Assembly (NCBI RefSeq): GCF_001625215.2
Contig: NC_030386.2
Span: forward strand, 25,378,940 to 25,442,939
Direction of reading: 5' to 3'
DNA: 64,000 nt
From: Daucus carota subsp. sativus
Lineage: Eukaryota > Streptophyta > Magnoliopsida > Apiales > Apiaceae
Positions 1 to 9,714 of this stretch are shown piece after piece; position 1 is the first letter of the stretch; the number at the start of each line of letters is the position of its first letter. Both the position numbers and the translations under genes were made by a program. Below the pieces are notes generated by a model. It worked only from the letters and a program-made list of their open reading frames with translations, made no database searches and was not told the origin of the DNA.

Positions 1-2133
1 TTTTGTTTCCTACCCTTAGCCGTTTGGCAAGTACGACACTCTGCGACTATACGAGCAACATCCTCTTCAAACTAGGCCAAAAGAACCTATCCTCAACAAT
101 AGCAATGGTGTTATCTCGACCAAAGTGACCAGCTAAACCTCCCGCATGTAACTCTCTCACGAAATACTCTCTCAAAGATGTATTAGGAAGACACAAATGG
201 ATCCCGCGAAATAAGTATCCATCGTGAATACAATAATCCATGGAAGGTGGTGAACTAGGATCCTGTAAGCTAGCATAAATCTGTCCAAAGTCGTGACACG
301 AAGGATAGTCCCGAATCATATGTGTGAATCCTACGACCTCGACATAGTGTTGAGAATAAGGGTCACTCTACTAAGTGCGTCAGCAACTTTATTCTCGGTA
401 ACTTTGCAATGTCTGAGTACAAAGGTGTACTCCTGAACAAACTCAAACCACTTGGCGTGTCTATGATTTAGCTTTTTCTGGGAGTTGATATATTGAAGTG
501 CCTGGTGATCAGAATAAAGAACAAACTCCTTGGGCAACAGATAATGCCGCCAATACCTAAGCGCTTGAACTACAGCATAAAACTCCCTATCATAGGTGGT
601 ATACTTCTTCTTGGCCTCGTTAAGCTTTTCACTGAAAAAAGCTATAGGAAGGCCACCTTGACTTAACACACCACCTATTCCCACTCCCGAAGCATCACAT
701 GTGACCTCAAACACCTTACCAAAATCTGGTAAAACGAGAACTGGAGCATGGGTCAACCTCTCCTTAATCTCACCAAAGGCTTTCACAGCCGATTTAGACC
801 ACACAAACTCCCCTTTCTTCATACTATCAGTGATGGGAGCCATGATGGTAGCGTAACCCCTAATGAACCGCCTATCGAATGTAGCTAATCCATGAAAACT
901 ACGAACCTCATGGATAGTCGAAGGCTCTGGCCATTCTCGAATTGCCTTTACCTTCTCTGGGTCTGTAGAAACTCCATCCTTGGAGACTACAAATCCAAGG
1001 AATATGACTGAATGTTGCACAAAAGAGCACTTTTTCAAGTTCACATACAACTTCTCATTTAAGAGAAGTGTTAGAACCTGATCCAAGTGTGACAAGTGCT
1101 CCTCCCGTGTGAGACTGTAGATGAGGATATCATCAAAATACACTACAACGAATTTGCCAATAACCGGACGAAGCACTTGGTTCATGACTCTCTTGAATGT
1201 GCAGGGTGCATTGGATAGCCCAAAAGGCAGAACTAACCATTCATAAAGTCCATCGGCCGTCTTAAAGGCAGTTTTCCATTCATCTCCTTCCCTAACACGT
1301 ATCTGATGATATCCACTCCGTAAGTCGATCTTAGTAAAATACTGAGCTCCAACAATCATGTCTAACATGTCATCAAGTCTAGGAATGGGAAACCTATACT
1401 TGACAGTGATCTTGTTGATAGCTCGACTGTCGCAACACATCCTCAGACTACCATCTGCCTTAGATGTGAACAAGGCTGGTACTGCACATCGGCCAAGGCT
1501 CTCTCGCACAAATCCTTTCCTAATCAATTCATCTACTTGTCGCCTCATCTCAATATGCTCAGAAGGATTCATCCTATAGTGTGGTAGGTTAGGTAAAGAG
1601 GATTCGGGGATAAAGTCTATAGCATTGTGGATATCTCTGAGAGGTGGCAATCCCTCAGGCAGCTCACGGGCATGATATTAACAAATTCGTCAAGAATTTG
1701 TTGAACATCACTAGGAATCTCAATACCACCCATGTCATGAATGTCTCTCGCCTCTCTAGAAACTAGGAAGCAATGTGATCTTCCCATTGTGTGTAAACAC
1801 ATATGTGTTATGTCTACCATAGTGAGTCACATTACGGTCATACAACCAAGGTCGTCCTAAAAGAATATGAGAAACATCCATGGGGTGGACATTGCACCAT
1901 ATACTCTCCTCATAGCCCTTGAGATGTATCGGAACAAGACACATGTGTGTCACATGAATAGATGTCTTGTTGACCCAGGCTACACTATAAGGATGAGGAT
2001 GTGGCTCCCCTTTTAACTTTGATCGAGCAACTGCAGATTGTGCAACCACATTTAAACAACTCCCCCCATCGATAATGACCTTTGACGTTACTCCGTCAAC
2101 TCTACTAAAGGTGTGAAATATGGAAGTCCTCTT
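1..2133 (-). pseudogene. Retrotransposon pol remnant: protease, RT, RNase H, integrase start
   Basis: The protease active site is visible near 2041-2078 as IIDGGSCLNVVA, with D-G-G in place of the usual D-S/T-G. The downstream protease motif ILLGRPWLYDR follows. Two compensating frameshifts lie near 1770 and 1660. From 1650 to 331 a 439-residue open stretch carries reverse transcriptase, with [24 protein letters not shown] and the catalytic YFDD at 1129-1140, followed by RNase H ([31 protein letters not shown]). Integrase begins at 319-47 with the histidines of its HHCC finger; the two cysteines (CRTC) are in another frame after a frameshift near base 55. The element is dead as a coding unit, although the RT-RNase H block is still open. 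Confidence 0.92.
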
Positions 2134-3345
2134 CTAATCATCCTCTTTCGAGTTGGTAAACAAGCATTGCATAACACCTACATGTCTTTTTGTCTCCTCT
2201 AGGTCTCGCAAAGCGTCCTCATCATCGGTGTTATGGGCTCTCTCTAGGTCACCCTCGAACAACTCATCATCCTCTCCATAATTCTCAAGAAGATTTAATC
2301 TTTTCTTTGGACACTCGAAAGACTTATGTTCGGGCTCGTGACACGTAAAACATGTCTCCGTGTTTTTAAATCGAGAGGATGACCCTGGAGTCTGAGCTCT
2401 CGCAGGGTCTCTAGTAGGAACACTCATACTACTACTAGCTCCCTGAGATGTGGGGATAGTCTAACTTTGTGGTAGAGCTCGACTCATAGGCTGCCTTGAA
2501 TAGGATAGCCCTCTCTGTTGGGAGAATTCCTTGAGTCGATACTCATGCTCTAATGCGACCTGAAAAACATCATCAATAGTGTTGATTTGAGTATTCATCA
2601 TTTGTCGTTTGAGCTAAGGTCGTAACCCATTTTTGAATTTAATAATGCTCATACGAGTACTCTCTTTAAGCTCGCATCTTCATCTCAGCCCAATGCCTAA
2701 CCGGAGGCTGTCTCGTACGCTCTAGGTCTCTCTCAATACTACCCCAAAAGATGTTAGCTTGCTTTACAAGCTTCATTTTGGCGAATCTTACCATACGCTC
2801 GTCACTCATCATATGCCAATCAAAGAATTTATCCATACAAGATAACCAATCAGAGAAAACATCGGGATCAAATCTCCCATCAAACTCTGGGGCATCTATC
2901 TTAATTTTGAGCACATCATCTTTTCCCCATACCTATCATGATTTCTATAATTACGGTATCCCTCGTCTCGACACTCATTATAATCATAATGATCGTCATA
3001 TTCAGGTGGATCGTTCCTATAGTTGTCATGATGTCTAGGGGGTTCCCTTTGATTTCTACCTCCCCCATGTCCTCCCATATGTCAAGGAATAATAGCCTCA
3101 ACATTTTGACGTCGAGGTGGAACTATATCTCTATGGACATCATCAATGTTTGGTTCAACATTTAGATTCCTAGCGTTGTTTGCAATCTCTAAAGCCTCGA
3201 CTCGATTACTTAAGCTTTCAAACTTATCATTCATAGACGTTGTGAGGACTTGGATACTCTGTAACAATTGAGCTAAAGTTGGCTCTGGAGGTTCATGAGG
3301 TGGGTCTTGTGAGTTGCTATCGGTTCCGCTACGAGTGATGACCAT
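2134..3345 (-). pseudogene. Retrotransposon gag remnant with CCHC zinc knuckle
   Basis: The likely start is the ATG at 3345, giving MVITRSGTDSNSQD and then a coiled-coil-like stretch (LLQSIQVLTTSMNDKFESL). A single in-frame stop at 3079-3081 interrupts it. A frameshift near 2910 moves to the frame carrying the capsid-like segment at 2666-2914 (FDGRFDPDVFSDWL, FAKMKLV). Two further in-frame stops lie near 2612 and 2462. The nucleocapsid zinc knuckle is intact at 2311-2352 with C-x2-C-x4-H-x4-C spacing. A stop at 2134-2136 ends this part, and the same frame then continues into the protease. Known role of the family: particle assembly and RNA packaging. This copy cannot make full-length Gag. Confidence 0.85.
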
Positions 3346-4362
3346 GATATGACTAAATGCACAGCTGAGATATGATAGAAATTTAAAGTAAACAACTATA
3401 TTATAGTCGACCACTAATGCTATCACTAGTTCTGGAAATATAATAAAGAAGACATGTATATGCAACTAACATGGAATATTGTGCAAACTAAGCAAATAAA
3501 GTCATGCAAATGTAAAAGAAGGCTAAATACCAAACTATGAATTAAAATTCCTAACACATGAATATTAAGTCCTAGAATTAAAATGTAAATCTTTTTTTTT
3601 AAATCAACCAAACTGATATTAGATGCAGTGGTGGGTATTTAGATAAAACTCATAATATGAACATGGTTAAATTAGCAAGGACAGGAAAAAAAACAAAGTG
3701 GATTGCTAGATTTTGGGAAAGGAAATGGTTGATAGTGATGTCAAGAACATGAAAGTTGAAAAAATTTGATTAAGACTACTAGAATATCCAAACAGGGTAT
3801 AGGTTACCTCCCTTGTTTCGTTTCAGCACAACGAAGAATGTGTCGTGTAGATGTCCAGTGAAATGAACAGCCATAGCACAATAAAGTTCTGTTGCAGGAC
3901 GACAGTGATGACTCAATGATCTTCTCAGATTGTTATATCCTTGCAGCCCCTCTCTATTTCTTCCTTTGCCAGACCTATACTCCTTTCTGCTTTGGTGAGC
4001 AATCGTGGGTATGACGCTTGTTTCAAATTAGTGAGTGTATATATGGTGTTGTGAGAACTGAAACTGAGTGTTTAAAGGGTTTTAAAAGATAAGAAAGGTG
4101 CAGTTTTGTAGGTTCCTGGGCAGCACCTGAAGTGGTGGAATTTGGTGGTGCCACGGTGGTGACACTAGGGTGCTATGTGACTGATTTTTAGTAAAGATGA
4201 ACAGTATTCACTGACTGAAAGTAGGTCTGTGGATTATGTAGCAATGGTCAGGTTTGGATAGAAATCATGGTGAATATAACAGCGGATGAATAGGATGTAT
4301 ATGACAGCGGATGAACAGTAACAGTATGATGACCTTTAATAATGATAACAACCAGAATTTTA
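3346..4362 (-). other. Retrotransposon leader between PBS and gag
   Basis: About 1 kb without a usable ORF between the primer-binding site and the gag start. It has stop codons in every frame and a short repeated motif near 4270-4320 (two copies of ACAGCGGATGAA). This is the expected place for the leader and packaging region of a plant gypsy element. I see no captured gene. Confidence 0.6.
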
Positions 4363-4374
4363 GCTCTGATGCCA
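4363..4374 (-). other. tRNA primer-binding site of the gypsy element
   Basis: The minus strand reads TGGCATCAGAGC, which differs at one position from TGGTATCAGAGC, the usual plant retroelement site complementary to the 3' end of initiator methionine tRNA. It sits 3 nt inside the LTR end, as expected for minus-strand priming. Confidence 0.8.
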
Positions 4375-4377
4375 ATT

Positions 4378-4796
4378 TGACGCAACACAATTATAAGAAT
4401 AAGATAACAATAAAAAGATTATGATAAACACAATTAGAACAGTGATTATAAACCCTCAGGAGATTGAACTGCAGAACAATCTCTACCCCAAGCTATTCCC
4501 AAATTGATACATTATCAATATTCAGAGAAGAGTTTTATATATAGTCAAAGTCTGCCTTTATAAGAAGCTGATACAGGGGTATATATAGGCTGTTTACAAA
4601 CCCAAACAGCTGGGAAAAATAATAGTGCAGCTCCCAACTACTTATTAAAGGTTCTAGCTGTAGCTACTAAGAACTAGATGATACAAAGTCAAGTACACAA
4701 TTGAAATAATACTACTGATAATAACTTTCCCCACTGTTAAGTCAAGATTAAACTCAAACAGGATACACACTACTACTGATCCCTATCAACAACACA
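4378..4796 (-). repeat. 5' LTR of the gypsy element (approximate outer edge)
   Basis: The inner edge is fixed by the primer-binding site: the minus-strand LTR ends ...GCGTCA at 4378, three bases before the PBS. The outer edge is placed at 4796, where the minus strand would begin TGTGTTGTTGATAGGG, giving TG...CA ends and about 419 bp. The partner LTR is outside the window, so the outer boundary is an inference and could move by a few bases to tens of bases. Confidence 0.55.
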
Positions 4797-4944
4797 TGAC
4801 AAAATGATTTTCTATTGTATAGAAACAATATCTAGATAAAGTTAACTAGAACATAGTTAAAACTTTATTCTCTTATTATCCACATAATACATAAAAATTA
4901 TATGAAAATAAATAAAACAATTGAACCATGATTAATTAGAGCAT

Positions 4945-4974
4945 GCCCGTGCCTCGCACGGGCTATGAAGCTAG
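4945..4974 (+). mobile_element. Helitron-like 3' terminus (hairpin plus CTAG)
   Basis: GCCCGTGC and GCACGGGC (4945-4952 and 4956-4963) form a perfect 8-bp stem with a 3-nt loop. After 7 nt comes CTAG (4971-4974), followed by T. A GC-rich hairpin just before a terminal CTRR with a T at the target is the defining Helitron 3' end, and CCCGTGC/GCACGGG hairpins are common in plant Helitrons. The 5' TC end is not identified; it may lie beyond the LTR element or left of the window. No Rep/helicase ORF is seen, so the element would be non-autonomous. Confidence 0.6.
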
Positions 4975-5559
4975 TTTTTAAAAATTAGAGAAGATTGTAA
5001 TTGGGGTGCCCATGGTTTCATAACCCAACATAAAAAAAAATTGGGTTAATAATCATCTAACCCAAATCTAATAAGTCGGTTAGGGATTTTGATTATTTTT
5101 TGTCCAGCCCAACCGAACCTGTAATATAATATGGGCTGGGCTCCTATATATTATATTATCTTACCTTATTGGACTAACATTAGTATTTTATTGGATTAAT
5201 ACTTAATAACATTTAAGCTAAACCACTAGTCGAATATATCTCTTAACAAAAAAAACCCTAAAAAATTTAGAAACATATCGCGGCATCACATTTGAGGACT
5301 AAGGAGTGAAGAGCGATATAATAGGCGAAGATCAATCCATCATCATTTCCGTTCCTTCTTCGATTTCATCAATCAATTGAGGTGGTATTTCTTTCCTTCT
5401 TCATGTTTTTAGGCAATTAATTCTTTCCTTCTACGTATAGCCGGTTGTATCTTACTATGTATATACGTCGATTTCATGAAATAAAATTTTATTTATCTAT
5501 GTGCAATGACTTGTATAGTGTATCTCTGTAGATCTACAATTATATATATGCTTAGTTGA

Positions 5560-5846
5560 TTGATTTTTGTCTTTAGACCTCACAAATCGTTCGTGTTATT
5601 TACTTTCATGTCGTGTATTTTCGTGTCCTGTGTAAAGTGAATCTCATATCCAACCCGTTTAGAATTCGTGTACCAAACGCAAACCCATATCTATTTCGAA
5701 ACGTGTCATGTATTTTTTCTGTATTTTTCGTGTACATAATTTAATGTAAGTATAATAATAAAATTTAGTTAAAGTATATTTTAATACATTTTTATGTGTT
5801 ATGTTATTAAATATATATTAAATCTTTATATTTGCATATGATTCCG

Positions 5847-5924
<78 letters not shown>

Positions 5925-6370
5925 TCTACATGAAAATATGCTTATTTATTTAGATAAATATATTTATATCGTGTACATTAGTATTGTGTCAAAAATTGAC
6001 GGGTCTATCTGTCATGTATTTCTGTGTTTTTTAGTATATTGTTAAGTAAATTGACTTGTTTGACTATCACGAGACTCACACTTAGACACCTCACAATTTA
6101 TGAGGTTATATTTTGAATATAATAAATTATATTTTCTATATAAAATATGTCATAAAAATTGAATTTGAATTATATTATAATATTTATTTATTTATTTCGT
6201 GAACCTCGTGACATGTCGTGTTCTCGAGGGGTAAACACAAATTTGACAATACATCTCGATCGTGTATTTCGTGTTCTTCGTGTATTTTCCGTGTTGTGTA
6301 CTCAAAATGCAAACACAAATACTAAATTTTCGTGTCGTGTAAAAAATTGTCGTGTCTAGTTGTCTTGTTG
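5560..6370. repeat. CGTGT-rich interspersed repeat block with a long (AT)n
   Basis: Short CGTG/CGTGT motifs recur dozens of times (dense at 5580-5720 and 6195-6360, for example TTTCGTGTCGTGT), split by a 74-bp pure (AT)n tract at 5849-5922. Motif-saturated stretches like this are typical of subterminal regions of non-autonomous DNA transposons in plants. I could not define clear ends or target-site duplications. The ORFs here are low-complexity artefacts. Confidence 0.5.
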
Positions 6371-6835
6371 TGAATTGAGTCATTTGTTTTTCCATAATAA
6401 AAATTATAGAGAATCTAATTTGTTCAACACCAAAAAACACGCATAATTCCCCTTCCTCGAAGCACCATTCCAATACCCATGCCAAATACAACACCAAATT
6501 CCACCTAAAGTCAACCCCAAACTTTAGATATAGTATTGTTGTAGAAAGCACACTATTTTAATATTGTCTAAGTGCTTGACTGGATTATTTAGATGAACTT
6601 AAGATATTTTACTATCATAGTAGAACTTTGATATATTCACTAAATTTACGTTTTGTTTCAAATACACATTTATTTTTAAATATTTTGTTTTTAAAATATT
6701 ATTATCGGAAATGAAAATTTTACACTAATTAATTATAGTAATGAAAATATCATATATTAAGCAAGATGAGAAACACAATAGGTGGTTGTTCACTTTGTTA
6801 TCTATAAAATAAATTAAAAGATTGTCTTAGTTTTA

Positions 6836-7795
6836 AGGGCAAATTAATTTTAACGTCCCTAAATTTTTGGCACTTTTTTCTCTAGGTCCCTGGTCTATAA
6901 ATAAAAATAGATAAGTAATTGAACTTTTGAATTTTTCCTATCAAAGTCCTTCTTTTAAATTTTTATGAACGTCCGTTACGTTTTGCTGATGTGGCAAATT
7001 TACAAATAAGTCGAAAATACATTTATTCCGTGTAAGCACCTCATCCTCTCCAACTCACCCTTCTTCCCCATTTCTCCTCTCTCTCTCACCCCTCCTTCAT
7101 TCTTCACCACCGCTGCCAACCGGAAAGTTTTCTGGCGGTCTGCCGCCCCTCCCGCTCTCTCGCCCCCCTCCCCCTCCCCCTCTCTCCAGACTCCGCCATG
7201 GTTGGCGGTTTTACCGACCCTCGACACCATTACCCACAAGGGCCACAACAACCTCATCACAATCACAACACACAGCTCATCTTCCTCGCCTGTTGTACTC
7301 CCCCCCTCCTTCGGCACTTTCTTCCTCCGCGAGAACCCCGTCATCGCGGTCGACGGTGGCTCCCTCGCCTCCCTCCTTTCACCGTTTCTTCCCTCCCTGA
7401 CCTTCCTCCATTTAACACCACCGGGAGCCTCCGTCGTCACCGACGAGAGCTCCGACCAGCCCCACTCTTCCCCTTCTTTCCAACACAACTTAACTTCAGA
7501 AATTCATCAATACTTTGATTACATATGAATTCTCAGATTCAATTTAAATCCCTAGCCCTAGCCTGTTCATATTTGGGGAAAACAAAATTCTGTTGTGATG
7601 AGTCAGCTATTATTGTTTTAATTTTAATTTTTTGTGTTTGCCATGTAAACATTGACTAACGGATGTTAGTTGACTTTTAACGGAAGAATCCGAATCAGAA
7701 AAGTTTGAAAGTTTAAGGATTGTATTATTACAAAAAATAGGATAGGGACCTAGATAATAAACAGCCTATAGTTGAGGGACGTGAGAAATTATCCC
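6836..7795. mobile_element. 960-bp TIR element with GC-rich cargo
   Basis: The left end reads AGGGCAAATTAATTTTAACG and the complement of the right end reads GGGATAATTTCTCACGTCCC; both ends share an (A)ACGTCCCT motif ~20 nt in. The 8-bp direct repeat TAGTTTTA lies at 6828-6835 and 7796-7803, immediately outside. The interior (7040-7520) is GC-rich, CT-rich on the plus strand and open in several frames on both strands (106- and 108-codon plus-strand frames, a 162-codon minus-strand frame). It stands out from the AT-rich surroundings and looks like captured host sequence. No protein family is recognised. The 8-bp duplication suggests hAT; a MULE (usually 9 bp) is the alternative. Confidence 0.65.
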
Positions 7796-7929
7796 TAGTT
7801 TTAATAACATAGATGTCAAAGAAAGGACCCACAAATTAATGAGCAATTATATTTATGAAGTCGTATTAGTTTATTTTATTAAAAAATAATAAATTAAATT
7901 AAATAATATCATGTATATCGTAAAAAAAA

Positions 7930-8280
7930 ATATAGATTCTAGCATTTACCCCTTGGGGGAATATTAAGATATTGGCGTCCGGAGCCCATCCGACGTGATC
8001 TACAATAGTACTCCACCATGTATTCTGCCGGGTTATTCTCGTTGGGGGGGCTTGAGGTGATCACGATTCTAGTTGAAGGCCCTCCGGAGAATGACAGCAT
8101 ATCTTGATCATGTGTTGTGGTGGGTTATCCTCATTGGGGGAAAGAGATGATCATATGTCCCGGTAATTTAGGGGGAGACCTTGCCTTACACTTTGGTAGG
8201 TTATTTTCATCGGGGGTAAGGACTTGTCCATACACATTAAGGAATGATCACGGCTACACCATGCGCCTCCTTCCATGATA
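7930..8280. repeat. Imperfect GGGTTAT..TTGGGGG repeats, unidentified
   Basis: A phrase of the form GGGTTATYCTC(G/A)TTGGGGG followed by a GATGATCA-like stretch recurs at about 8030, 8126 and 8198 with 70-95 bp spacing. The block is GC-richer than its flanks and has no ORF. It may be the subterminal part of a larger transposon. I do not recognise the family. Confidence 0.35.
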
Positions 8281-8591
8281 AAAAAAAAGTAGCAGTAGGT
8301 GTTACCTCCAATAATTAAGGATAATGCTGAATTCGTGACGTATTTAGATTAGGATCGAGGTATTGTGTCTCATGTCAAGGCCCTTGATGGTGTGGTCCGA
8401 ATATATCGGAGCCGTCTTAGTAGAAGACTCGTCCAGGCCATGGGCCACCGTCTTGGCTATGGGCTCATCCAAGGAACCTTGTTCCTAATCGACTTAGGTT
8501 TTTTGGCATGAAAGAACTATGTATGGCTTGAACCCTATTATTACAGGGTACGTAACTCTGACAACAAAATCACAGTCACATATCTTGATTC

Positions 8592-8684
8592 CAGTCACAA
8601 ACCTTATCTTTATTGATTACCAAATTTCACAAATCTCTCAGTCACAAACCTTATCTTTGTTGATTACCAAATTTCACAAAACTG
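8592..8684. repeat. Tandem duplication, ~47-bp unit
   Basis: Two copies of a unit beginning CAGTCACAAACCTTATCTTT lie at 8592-8638 and 8639-8684. Related pieces (TTGATTACCAAATAGGCTGC) recur at 8697-8720 and 8847-8866, together with repeated TTTTAATTTTTGTAATATTC phrases, so 8590-8940 as a whole is a small repeat cluster upstream of the FIST gene. Confidence 0.75.
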
Positions 8685-9667
8685 TCACAAATCTCTCAAA
8701 CACCAGATACCAAATAGGCTGCTAGGTATTTTAATTTTTGTACTAGGTATTTTAATTTTTGTAATATTCACATGAATATAATTACTTGTTTTTTTTCAGT
8801 TTTGTAATATTCACATTAATATAATTGTTACGAATCTCATTTCTGTTGATTACCAAATAGGCTGCTAATTTTTTCAATTTTTGTAATATTCATATTAATA
8901 TAATTAATATTTCTCGTTTAATTCCATTAGATAATAAAATTTCTCATCTAGGTCACCCCTAGATCGAGTCGTTGTGAGGAGGAGACGGCGGCACACGTGT
9001 GTGCCCACACGAGGCACATGATAATATCTTGCACATCCACATAACAGTGCACTAAACTTCATGTGATATCTATAAAACCAACCAACCTATCATTATCAAA
9101 TCGATGTGGTATTTGAGTTTTTTACAACTCAAACAGCCACATAACTCATTTCAGACTGGTCATTTCAACTAAATTTATTTATGAATTTCATGAAGAAAAT
9201 GTCCAATCCCAAACATAAAATTTAAGTCCTTATACCAATAAACAGCTTCCAATTATCAATTTCTTAAATTTTATCAAGAACATATTGAAAATATGACTCA
9301 AATTTTCATTTTCTAACCAAACTTACTTTAAGTAGTGAATTACTTAAACATTTTGAATAGGTGCGGTTGTCCTTTAGCAAAAGACACATAATGTGACGTC
9401 AGGTCAGGTATTAAGAAGTGAACTAAACAGAATAATAAACAATTAAAAAAAGAAAATAAACAATTACATGAAATAAACGGTAATCTTTTTTTGCTAAATG
9501 AAATAATAAGTTGTAATCTATTAGATGAATTAAGGAGTTAGCTGACAGTCGGAGTTGCACTCTAGAGTCTAGACTAGCATTTTCCTTAATTCTTGCATGG
9601 ATGTAACAAGTCATATGAATATCATTTTTGCAGGACGGAGGAAGTAATTTCAAATCGTAATCGTTAC

Positions 9668-9675
9668 TATAAAAA
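9668..9675 (+). promoter_or_regulatory. TATA box of the FIST-domain gene
   Basis: TATAAAAA lies 47 nt before the ATG at 9715, which leaves room for a transcription start about 30 nt downstream and a very short 5' leader. Assigned by position and consensus only. Confidence 0.45.
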
Positions 9676-9714
9676 CGGAACTACGGTAAGCAAGAAAATA
9701 ACAGTGTAGCAAAG

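Larger units (their letters stand above)
1..4796 (-). mobile_element. Ty3/gypsy LTR retrotransposon, 5' part, decayed, cut by window edge
   Basis: Reading down the minus strand the order is LTR (4796-4378), primer-binding site (4374-4363), a ~1-kb leader, gag with a CCHC zinc knuckle, aspartic protease, reverse transcriptase, RNase H and the start of integrase. Integrase after RNase H defines the Ty3/gypsy order. The rest of integrase, any chromodomain and the 3' LTR lie before base 1, so element length, target-site duplication and LTR-LTR age cannot be read here. The coding region is broken by several stops and frameshifts, so this copy is non-autonomous. The gag and RT wording resembles chromovirus-type plant elements, but lineage assignment needs a tree. 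Confidence 0.93.

Noticed and set aside
5849..5922. Whether the (AT)n tract marks another TA-delimited element like those at 39-46 kb
   Set aside because: No inverted terminal tandem repeats were found on either side.
7000..7488. 162-codon minus-strand frame, Arg/Gly/Glu-rich
   Set aside because: It is GC-rich low-complexity cargo of the TIR element and other frames are equally open; not accepted as a gene.
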